From the NCBI RefSeq assembly GCF_011772445.1, contig NZ_WVZN01000011.1:65703-129702 (forward strand): 64,000 nt of DNA, given 5' to 3'. Below the pieces are notes generated by a model, which saw only the letters and a list, made by a program, of their open reading frames with translations, did not search any database and was not told where the DNA came from. The stretch is from Hydrogenophaga sp. (GTDB lineage Bacteria > Pseudomonadota > Gammaproteobacteria > Burkholderiales > Burkholderiaceae_C). Below, one piece after another: positions 57,510 to 64,000 of this stretch (its first letter is position 1; every line of letters starts with the position of its first letter). A program made the translations under genes and the position numbers.

Positions 57510-59783
57510 TCAAGCCAGGGTCAGGGGCAGTTGGCGCAGCCGCGTGCCGGTGAGCGAAAACACCGCGTTCGCGACCGCGGCGGCAATGGGCGGTGTGCCG
57601 ACCTCCCCCACCCCTTGGGGCGGTTCGGTGCTGGGCACGATGTGCGTCGTGATGGCGGGGCAGTCGCGCATGCGCAGCGGCGCGTAGTCGTGGAAGTTGG
57701 ATTGGCGCACCTGGCCGTTGTCGACGTCGATACGCCCGTACAGCGCGGCGGACAGGCCGTAGACGATGCCGCCCTCCATCTGCTGGCGAACCAGGTTCGG
57801 GTTGACCGCCAGGCCGCAATCGACCGCGCAAACCACCTCGTGCACCCGGATCGTCCGCCCGGCGCCGAGCGATACCCGCGCCACCTGGGCCACCACGCTG
57901 CCGAATGACTCGTGCAAGGCCAGGCCCAGTGCCTGCGGCTGGCCCTCGGGCGTCAGCGGCAGCGGTGTTCCCCAGCCCGCCTCCCGTGCCGCCATCTCCA
58001 GCACCCTGAGGTGCCGAGGCTTGCCCTCGAGCAGAGATCGGCGGAACGCCACCGCATCGGCCTGCGCCGCCGCCGCCAGCTCGTCGATGAAGCTCTCGAC
58101 GAAGAAGGCGTTGAAGGAGTGAGCGACGGAGCGCCAGATGCCGGTGGGCACCTCGGACTCGAGCACCGCGTGCCGCACCCGCATGTGGGGGAATTCGTAC
58201 GGGGTGTTGGCGGCGCCCTCGCGGCTGACGTTCAGAAGGGCCGGCTGGCCCAGACTGGAGCCGGCGATCCGGTAGTCCCAGGCCGTCACGCGCCCCGAGG
58301 GGTCCAGCGCCGCCTCGCACCGCGCCACCATGGCGGGGCGGTAGAAGTCGTGCGCCATGTCCTGCTCGCGCGTCCACATGAGCTGCACGGCCCGGCCGGG
58401 CACCGCCTTCGCGATGGACGCCGCCTGCGCGACGCAGTCGGTGAAGGTCTTGCGGCCGAAGCCCCCGCCCATGATCTGCGGGTGCACGCGCACCTTGTCC
58501 GCATCGATGTCGAGGACCGTGGCCACGACGTCGCGCACCACGCTCGGCCCCTGGCAGCCCACCCAGACCTCGGCCGCGCCCTGGTCGAAGCGGATGGTGC
58601 AGTTCATGGGTTCCATGGCGGCGTGCGCCAGGAACGGCACCTCGTAGCTGGCGCCGATGACGGTTCCGCCCGAGCGCATCGACGTGTCGACATCGCCCCG
58701 CTCGTACAGCACGGACCCGTCGGCGCCCCGCACGGCCTGGCGCAGGGCCTCGAGCACGCCGCGGCTGGACGTCCCCGCGGCTGCACCGGGATTCCACGCC
58801 ACCTCCAGCGCCTCGGCCGCCCGCATCGCCTCATGCGGCGAACGGGCCACCACCGCCAGGCCCCCGGAGGTGAGGCCGCGTCCCGCCATGCCACCGGCCT
58901 GCGGCGCCAGGGGCACCACGGCCCCGACGCCCGCCATGGCCCGCACGCGCGTGTCGTCGAAGTGCTTCACCGTGCCACCCAGCACCGGGCACAGCCGGGC
59001 CACGGCGTACAGCAGGCCGTCTGGCAGGGCATCGATGCCATACCTCGCTGCCCCGCTCGACTTGTCGCGCGCATTCAACTGCGGCAGCGGCTGGCCGATG
59101 AGCTTGAATTCGCTCGGCGGTTTCAAGGCGACGGACCGGGGCAAGGGCAATCGGGCCGCGGCTTCGGCCAACTCGCCAAAGGACAGGCTCAGGCCCGAGG
59201 CGTGCACGATCCGCCCCTGCTCGGCGCGGCACTCGCCCAGGGCAAGGCCCCATCGGTTCGCGGCCGCCTGCAACAGCATCATTCGGGCCGACGCCCCGGC
59301 TTCGCGCATCGGCCCCCACTGGTCCTTGATGCTGGTCGAGGCGCCCGTGATCGCCAGCCCCGGAACCTCTCGCACCAGCTTGCGCGCCACGTGCGCCGCC
59401 GCAGGCGCGAGGAAACGCCCTTCCCCGCGGGGATCGAACGCGTGGGCGAGGTTGGAAGCGAGCGCCAGGTTGTTGTAGATGCGGTCATCGAAGGCCGGCA
59501 CCACACGCACCCGCTCGATGTCCGCGTCCAGCTCTTCGGCCAGCAACATGGCGACGCCGGTGTAGATGCCTTGTCCCATCTCCATCCGGCAGAGGGACAC
59601 CGTCACCGAGCCGTCGGTGCCGATGGCGACCCAGCCATTGAGCCGGTGGCTGCCGGGGGAGGGATCGGGCGAGCGGTCCGCCGTGAGGCGCTGGCGTGGC
59701 GGCGTTGCCAGCCAGCCGATGCCCAACACGCCCGCCGTGCCGATGCCGGCCAGCACAAAGCGCCGCCTGGTCAGTCTTGCCAT
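57510..59783 (-). CDS. Isoquinoline 1-oxidoreductase-like molybdopterin subunit (IorB family)
   Basis: A 757-residue molybdenum hydroxylase large subunit. Residues 1-25 form a Tat signal (TRRRFVLAGIGTAGVLG), so the folded complex acts in the periplasm. Moco-binding motifs: LCRMEMGQGIYTGVAMLLAE, MGGGFGRKTFTDCVAQ, GIWRSVAHSFNAFFVESFI and the C-terminal GVGEVGTPPIAAAVANAV with the catalytic Glu. Unlike PaoC it has no FAD subunit partner; in this family electrons usually go to a cytochrome. No such gene is adjacent. Confidence 0.9.
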   Translation of the reverse strand: MARLTRRRFVLAGIGTAGVLGIGWLATPPRQRLTADRSPDPSPGSHRLNGWVAIGTDGSVTVSLCRMEMGQGIYTGVAMLLAEELDADIERVRVVPAFDDRIYNNLALASNLAHAFDPRGEGRFLAPAAAHVARKLVREVPGLAITGASTSIKDQWGPMREAGASARMMLLQAAANRWGLALGECRAEQGRIVHASGLSLSFGELAEAAARLPLPRSVALKPPSEFKLIGQPLPQLNARDKSSGAARYGIDALPDGLLYAVARLCPVLGGTVKHFDDTRVRAMAGVGAVVPLAPQAGGMAGRGLTSGGLAVVARSPHEAMRAAEALEVAWNPGAAAGTSSRGVLEALRQAVRGADGSVLYERGDVDTSMRSGGTVIGASYEVPFLAHAAMEPMNCTIRFDQGAAEVWVGCQGPSVVRDVVATVLDIDADKVRVHPQIMGGGFGRKTFTDCVAQAASIAKAVPGRAVQLMWTREQDMAHDFYRPAMVARCEAALDPSGRVTAWDYRIAGSSLGQPALLNVSREGAANTPYEFPHMRVRHAVLESEVPTGIWRSVAHSFNAFFVESFIDELAAAAQADAVAFRRSLLEGKPRHLRVLEMAAREAGWGTPLPLTPEGQPQALGLALHESFGSVVAQVARVSLGAGRTIRVHEVVCAVDCGLAVNPNLVRQQMEGGIVYGLSAALYGRIDVDNGQVRQSNFHDYAPLRMRDCPAITTHIVPSTEPPQGVGEVGTPPIAAAVANAVFSLTGTRLRQLPLTLA

Positions 59784-59786
59784 CGT

Positions 59787-60770
59787 TCACCCCCTGTCAT
59801 GTTGAATGCCCACGGCGGAAAAGCGCGCCAGGATGGCGGCGTGCCGTTCGGGCCAGAGCGCCAGGGCCTGCGCATCGCCGTCCAGCACCGCGCGAACGAA
59901 CGCCACCGCGAGCGCGCCGGTGGCCTGCTTGGCCTTCGGGTTGAGGGCGCCGCCGCTGCCACCTCGGTCGGTGAACATGCTGTGCGAGCCCCCTTCGTAC
60001 ACCGCCAGCCATTTGAGCGGGCTGCCGATGGCATCGAACACGGCCAGCCGGTCTTCCGCACCGCTGTAGTAGCCGGGGATGCGGATGACGTCCTCGGTGC
60101 AGGTCACGTGCAGGCTGGGCAGCGTCACCGGGCCCAGCACCTTGCGCGGCTGCGCTTCTCCGTAGAACGGCGGCGCCGAGATGGCAATCGCGGCGCGCAC
60201 GCGCTCATCGCGCAGTTCGATCACCCGGCCCTCGCGCTCGACACTGGCGCCGCTGACCAGCAAGGTGGTGTTGGCCCCGTAGCTGTGTCCGGCGGCCACG
60301 ATCCGCTCGGCATCGATGCCCGGCGCCAGGTCGCCCGTCAGCAGCGTGTCGAGTGCGAAGCGCATGTCCTGCGCGCGTGCGATGGCCTCGGCCTCCTGCG
60401 CCGCGGCCTGCAGGCGCCCGACGAGGTTGAAGACATTGCCGCTCCAGAGTTGCCGGTCGCTGCCCACGTGCTGCAGGTGAAGGCTGGCGATGCCGTGGCG
60501 CGCGAAGGTCTGGCCGAGCCAGGTGTAGCCCATGCGCGAGCCTCCGATGCCGTGCGAGAACACGACCACGGGCACGGGTTGCCGGCTCCGCGGCCGATAG
60601 AGCCGCACCGGCACCGGGCGTTGGCGCGCCGCGTCGACCCAATCGAGGTCGTGCGTGTCGAATGCCGGCGCCCCGTCGGCGAAGGTGTCGGCCAAGGCCC
60701 GCAGGGGCACCGCAGCGGCCACTGCCAGCGCGGCCCCCTGTCGCAGCCACTGGCGGCGTTGTGGGTTCAT
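59787..60770 (-). CDS. Secreted alpha/beta hydrolase
   Basis: A 327-residue alpha/beta hydrolase of the PAF-acetylhydrolase/dienelactone-hydrolase-like type. Signal: RQWLRQGAALAVAAAVPLRALA. Core: VPVVVFSHGIGGSRMGY, nucleophile elbow AAGHSYGANT, GHSMF-like His in YEGGSHSMFTDRGGSG. The Ser and His of a triad are thus visible; the acid is likely in VTCTEDVIRIPG. It ends 3 bases before the iorB start and follows the MipA gene by 10 bases, so the four genes mipA-hydrolase-iorB-iorA form one leftward operon. Confidence 0.82.
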   Translation of the reverse strand: MNPQRRQWLRQGAALAVAAAVPLRALADTFADGAPAFDTHDLDWVDAARQRPVPVRLYRPRSRQPVPVVVFSHGIGGSRMGYTWLGQTFARHGIASLHLQHVGSDRQLWSGNVFNLVGRLQAAAQEAEAIARAQDMRFALDTLLTGDLAPGIDAERIVAAGHSYGANTTLLVSGASVEREGRVIELRDERVRAAIAISAPPFYGEAQPRKVLGPVTLPSLHVTCTEDVIRIPGYYSGAEDRLAVFDAIGSPLKWLAVYEGGSHSMFTDRGGSGGALNPKAKQATGALAVAFVRAVLDGDAQALALWPERHAAILARFSAVGIQHDRG

Positions 60771-60780
60771 GGCGCGTCCC

Positions 60781-61590
60781 TCAGAACCGGTAGAGGTAGC
60801 CCACGCGCAGGCCCGTCTGGGTGGAGCGATCCACCAGGGGGCTGTCGGCGATCCCGTCGCCCAGGCGGGTACTGCGCAGGTCCAGGAAGACGTTCTGCCT
60901 GGCCGAGAGCCGATAGTCCACACGCAGGCCCAGCTCCACGTTCACCGTGGAGTCGCCCTCGTACTGCGGCCGCCCGGCCCGCACCTCGGACCCGTTCACG
61001 CCGTAGTAGTAGCCGACGTACTCCCTGTCCAGTTGAATGGCGGCCAGCCGTGGGGTGAAGCTGAACTGGCCGACGTCGAATCGCCGGTCCGCCTGCAGCT
61101 TGAACTGGCGGCCCTCGCTGTGGCTGGACGCATCGCCCATCAGCTCGGCGGACAGGTTCACGAAGGGCGTGCGCCAGATGGCCTCGCCGCCCAACCATAC
61201 GCCGCCTTCTCGCTCGGCCATGCCCTCCAGGTAGGGCGAGTCGTCGGCCTCGTAGCCGTCCAGGGAATAGCGCGCCTTCAGGCGGAATCCGACCGGACCG
61301 GCCGACGGCAGTTTGAGCTCCAGGCTCGGCCCCATCACACGAACCCAGTAGTTCTCGAAGTAGACGAGAGGAATGCCTTGCGTGTCGTTGTCCATGTCCC
61401 GGTAAGGCTCCTGGTGCACGTCCACGCCCAGGCCGAGGCCCCAGCGGGACTCGCCGCGCTGGAGCTCTCGCTCCTGCGCCGACGCGCCCGAGGACGCCAG
61501 GGCGAGTGAAACGCCGAGCACGGCGCTGGACAGGCCGCCGGCCAGGCGGGCATTCGGACGGTGCTTCGAGGATCGGGGTTCGGGTGTCAT
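60781..61590 (-). CDS. MipA/OmpV-family outer membrane protein
   Basis: A 269-residue outer-membrane beta-barrel. Signal peptide LSSAVLGVSLALASSGASAQ, then WGLGLGVDVHQEPYRDMDND (alternating strands), GIPLVYFENYWVRVMGPSLE and the C-terminal TGLRVGYLYRF, ending in Phe as required for barrel insertion. Family members bind MltA or act in antibiotic/acid tolerance. An AGGAG ribosome site supports the ATG at 61590. Divergent from the QseB-like regulator; paired TTCAT sites lie in between. Confidence 0.85.
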   Translation of the reverse strand: MTPEPRSSKHRPNARLAGGLSSAVLGVSLALASSGASAQERELQRGESRWGLGLGVDVHQEPYRDMDNDTQGIPLVYFENYWVRVMGPSLELKLPSAGPVGFRLKARYSLDGYEADDSPYLEGMAEREGGVWLGGEAIWRTPFVNLSAELMGDASSHSEGRQFKLQADRRFDVGQFSFTPRLAAIQLDREYVGYYYGVNGSEVRAGRPQYEGDSTVNVELGLRVDYRLSARQNVFLDLRSTRLGDGIADSPLVDRSTQTGLRVGYLYRF

Positions 61591-61694
61591 GCGAGAAGGC
61601 TCCTGGAAAGGGAAAGACAGGGGTGATGGCAAGGCCCTGTGCGAGCCTTGCGTGCCGTGATGCTCATCACACGGCTTTAAGACGCGGTTATCGC

Positions 61695-61737
61695 GATGAA
61701 CGATTGATGAAGGGCGCGTCTTCATCGGTCATTCATC
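61695..61737. promoter_or_regulatory. Two divergent TTCAT-N6-TTCAT operators between mipA-like and QseB-like genes
   Basis: On the plus strand TTCAT lies at 61721 and 61732 (11-base period). On the minus strand the same motif lies as ATGAA at 61696-61700 and 61707-61711, again 11 bases apart. Two half-sites one helical turn apart are typical for OmpR-family dimers. One pair faces each divergent gene. A third copy is at 63843-63858. Confidence 0.55.
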
Positions 61738-61791
61738 CCTGCCGGGCACAATCCCCAGGCCCGGCCGGCCACCACAGGAACCCCTCAGACC

Positions 61792-62457
61792 ATGCACCTG
61801 CTGCTCGTGGAAGACGACGCCATGCTCGCGGACGCGGTGTGCGAAGGCGCGCGCCAGAACGCCTGGCAGATCGATCACGTGGGCGACGCCGCCGGCGCGC
61901 GCCTGGCCCTGGTTGACCACGCCTACACGGCCGTGCTGCTCGACATCGGGCTGCCCCACGAATCGGGCCTGAGCGTGCTCAAGGCCATGCGCAGCCGCTA
62001 CGACGTGACCCCCGTGCTCATCCTGACCGCGCGCGGTCAACTGAGCGAGCGCATCCAGGGCCTGGACGCCGGTGCCGACGACTACCTCGTCAAACCGTTC
62101 CAGGTCGACGAACTCTGGGCCCGGGTGCGCGCGGTCATCCGCCGCAGCCACGGCCGCGTGGTGCCGGTCTTCACCTACCGCGACATCCAGATCGACCGGA
62201 GCAAGCGCCTCGTCACGCGCGCCGGCAAGCGCGTGTCCCTGAGCGCGCACGAATACCGCACCCTGCTGGCCTTGCTCGAGCGGCCCGGCCACGTCGTCAC
62301 GCGCGCCCACCTCGAGGACGTGGTCTATGGCAGCAACGGCAGCATCGAGAGCAACACCATCGCGGTCTTCATCTACCAGCTTCGGCGCAAGCTGGGCGAG
62401 GACCTGATCACCACCTTGCACGGCCACGGCTACATGATCGGCGAGGCGCTGCCGTGA
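61792..62457 (+). CDS. OmpR-family response regulator (QseB/TctD-like)
   Basis: A 221-residue regulator. Receiver: LLLVEDDAMLADAVCEG, phospho-acceptor Asp51 in AVLLDIGLPHESGLSVL, and GLDAGADDYLVKPF. DNA-binding winged helix: VSLSAHEYRTLLALLERPGH and SNTIAVFIYQLRRKLGEDL. Order of motifs and length fit the QseB/PmrA group. The stop overlaps the kinase start as GTGA. Its promoter carries a putative autoregulatory site. Confidence 0.9.
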   Translation: MHLLLVEDDAMLADAVCEGARQNAWQIDHVGDAAGARLALVDHAYTAVLLDIGLPHESGLSVLKAMRSRYDVTPVLILTARGQLSERIQGLDAGADDYLVKPFQVDELWARVRAVIRRSHGRVVPVFTYRDIQIDRSKRLVTRAGKRVSLSAHEYRTLLALLERPGHVVTRAHLEDVVYGSNGSIESNTIAVFIYQLRRKLGEDLITTLHGHGYMIGEALP

Positions 62458-63833
62458 ATTCGCTGCGTGGCAACGTTCTGCGCGTGCTCGTCGGCACCAT
62501 CCTCGCCAGCTGGGCGGTGGCGCTGATCGCCTTGTGGTTCTTGCTCAAGCACAGCGAAACCAGCATCGCCGACAACGGGCTGCGCAACTTCGCCGTGCAC
62601 ATCCTGCAGGCCATCCCCGCCGACGCCGACGAACGTGGGCCCAGGCCCGGGCTGTCGCCCAAACCCTCCATGCTGTCCGACGACCCCAAGCTGGCTTTCC
62701 AGGTGTGGGCCGAACGCTCGCGGCTCGTCGCGCAAACGCCCGGCGCACCACCCTCCGCATTGAAGCCCGATTTCGCCAACGGCTTTGCCAGCCTCATGGT
62801 GGACGGCCGGCGCTGGCGGGTGTATTCGGTGTCGGACGGCGCCGGGCGCAAGTACGTTCAGGTGGGCCGCCTGCACAGCGAACTCGACGCCGAACTGCAG
62901 CAAAAGGCGTTCTTCGTGCTCGGCGTCCTGACGACGCTCGTCTGCATCGTCGGACTGATCACCTTCCTGGCCGTGAGGCGCTCGCTTCGGCCGGTCGCCG
63001 AGCTGCAGGCGACGCTGCAGCGCCGCGTGGCCTTTGATCTCACGCCGCTGTCGACCACCCACCTGCCCACCGAACTGCGGCCCCTGGTCGAATCGTTCAA
63101 CCGCGTGCTGACGCAGCTGGACGAGGCCGTCGAGAACGAGCGCCGCTTCATCGGCGACGCCGCGCACGAGCTGCGCACGCCGCTGGCGGCGCTGCAGGCC
63201 CAGGCCCACGTGGCCCTGCACGCGCGCTCGGCACCCGAGAAGGACGCGGCACTGGTCAAGCTCATCGCCGTGGCCGAGCGCAACACGCGCCTGTCCGAGC
63301 AGCTGCTGGACCTGGCGCGCCTGAACGCGGGCGAGCACGCCCCTCAGCGACAGGCCGCCGAGCTGAGCGAGCTGGTGCTGCACGTGGCGCGGGAGTTCGA
63401 GGTCTTTGCGCAAACCCACCAGCGCAGCCTGGTGCTCGATCTCTCACCCGCCCACCTTCACTGCAACATCGACGAGATCGGCATCCTCTTGCGCAACCTG
63501 GTGGACAACGCCCTGCGCTACACGCCAGGCAATGGGCGCGTGCGCATCCGCTGCGGCAGTGTGGACACCACCAGCGGCCCGGCAGCGTATCTGGAGGTGG
63601 CGGACGACGGCCCCGGCGTGCCCCCTGGCGAGCGCGAAGCGATCTTCCGCCGCTTCCACCGCGTGCCCGGCAACGGCGGGCGCGGCAGCGGCATCGGCCT
63701 GTCGCTCGTCGCCGGCATCGCGCGCCTGCACGCCGCGACCATCGTCACCGGCGCGGGCATCGATGGGCAAGGGTTCAGCGTGCGCGTGCAGTTCCCGGCG
63801 GTGTCCGAGGCGGGCACCGAAACGGCCGCCTGA
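62454..63833 (+). CDS. Sensor histidine kinase (QseC-like)
   Basis: A 459-residue sensor with GTG start. Membrane helix 1 at about 8-30 (VLVGTILASWAVALIALWFL), periplasmic domain of about 120 residues, helix 2 (AFFVLGVLTTLVCIVGLITF), HAMP, HisKA with His238 in DAAHELRTPLAALQAQ, and HATPase with RNLVDNALRYTPGNG and GSGIGLSLVAGIA. The periplasmic fold resembles QseC sensors, but the ligand is not evident. Confidence 0.9.
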   Translation: MNSLRGNVLRVLVGTILASWAVALIALWFLLKHSETSIADNGLRNFAVHILQAIPADADERGPRPGLSPKPSMLSDDPKLAFQVWAERSRLVAQTPGAPPSALKPDFANGFASLMVDGRRWRVYSVSDGAGRKYVQVGRLHSELDAELQQKAFFVLGVLTTLVCIVGLITFLAVRRSLRPVAELQATLQRRVAFDLTPLSTTHLPTELRPLVESFNRVLTQLDEAVENERRFIGDAAHELRTPLAALQAQAHVALHARSAPEKDAALVKLIAVAERNTRLSEQLLDLARLNAGEHAPQRQAAELSELVLHVAREFEVFAQTHQRSLVLDLSPAHLHCNIDEIGILLRNLVDNALRYTPGNGRVRIRCGSVDTTSGPAAYLEVADDGPGVPPGEREAIFRRFHRVPGNGGRGSGIGLSLVAGIARLHAATIVTGAGIDGQGFSVRVQFPAVSEAGTETAA

Positions 63834-63842
63834 GCGCGGCGG

Positions 63843-63858
63843 TTCATGAATCCTTCAT
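63843..63858 (+). promoter_or_regulatory. Third TTCAT-N6-TTCAT site, upstream of the next gene
   Basis: TTCAT at 63843-63847 and 63854-63858, again with an 11-base period and followed by CC as in the 61721 site. It precedes the gene beginning at 63944 by about 85 bases, in the same orientation. Confidence 0.5.
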
Positions 63859-63943
63859 CCGGCTAACCGTCTCTTAAAACCGGCGGGTCACCATCGCTTC
63901 AAGGAAAGCCTGCGCAACTGGCGCGGCTGAACGCGAGAAGACC

Positions 63944-64000
63944 ATGACCCGGAACCACACCCCCTGGACCCACGCCGACATCCCCCTGCTCCAGGGGCGC
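63944..64000 (+). CDS. Start of a probable short-chain dehydrogenase (partial)
   Basis: Only 19 codons are visible (MTRNHTPWTHADIPLLQGR). The pattern WTxADIPxxxGR is typical of the N-terminus of short-chain dehydrogenases of the retinol-dehydrogenase-like type, just before the NAD-binding TGxxxGxG, which would lie outside the window. It is downstream of a kinase gene and of a putative regulator site. Confidence 0.45.
   Translation, partial: MTRNHTPWTHADIPLLQGR

Overview
The window is high-GC, densely packed bacterial DNA, most consistent with a betaproteobacterium of the Comamonadaceae (Hydrogenophaga/Acidovorax/Variovorax-like). Reasons: a Bug/TctC-type binding protein, a DUF4148 protein, the yicC-gmk-rpoZ-spoT/greB arrangement, the urea transporter/urease layout, and many ATGA or GTGA stop/start overlaps. 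The genus is inference. I see no insertion sequence, CRISPR array, rRNA or prophage.

Layout. 1-1.7 kb: end of an indolepyruvate-oxidoreductase-like gene and a Bug solute-binding protein. 1.7-18.2 kb: nitrogen island. urtABCDE (urea ABC importer) runs leftward. A LuxR-type response regulator lies beside an NCS1-type transporter fused to a hybrid histidine kinase. The urease operon ureA-hupE/ureJ-ureB-ureC-ureE-ureF-ureG runs rightward; ureD is not in the window. 18.3-19.7 kb: tRNA-Ser(UGA) followed by a two-gene, lower-GC cassette of uncharacterised proteins (DUF6978-like and DUF1828/DUF1829-like). 19.9-24.8 kb: DUF2243 membrane protein and a three-subunit molybdenum aldehyde oxidoreductase (paoABC-like). 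24.8-40.9 kb: one leftward glycogen/trehalose operon (small membrane protein, glgB, glgC, glgX, treZ, a malQ-treY fusion, glgA) ending in two ferritin-like diiron genes. 41-46.5 kb: DsrE protein, serine hydrolase, aspartyl/asparaginyl hydroxylase-like protein, DUF4148 protein, and an OmpR/kinase two-component pair. 46.5-55.8 kb: housekeeping block (hemW, rdgB, rph, PP2C phosphatase, Ser/Thr kinase leftward; yicC, gmk, rpoZ, spoT rightward; greB convergent). 55.9-64 kb: CaiB/BaiF-family protein, isoquinoline-oxidoreductase-like iorA/iorB, a secreted alpha/beta hydrolase, a MipA/OmpV outer membrane protein, a QseB/QseC-like pair, and the start of a probable short-chain dehydrogenase.

How the parts work together. 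UrtABCDE imports urea; urease hydrolyses it; HupE/UreJ and UreE-F-G supply and insert nickel. The transporter-kinase fusion and its overlapping LuxR-type regulator sit between the two operons and are the obvious candidates to control them. A tandem/palindromic site lies upstream of urtA where an activator could bind. In the carbohydrate operon, GlgC-A-B build glycogen, GlgX debranches it, and TreY (fused to MalQ) plus TreZ convert the released maltodextrins to trehalose, so storage and stress-solute synthesis are co-transcribed.

Most interesting items: the transporter-kinase fusion with a cysteine-rich linker; the uncharacterised two-gene cassette beside tRNA-Ser; the MalQ-TreY fusion; and three TTCAT-N6-TTCAT sites that appear to define the local regulon of the 61.8 kb two-component system.
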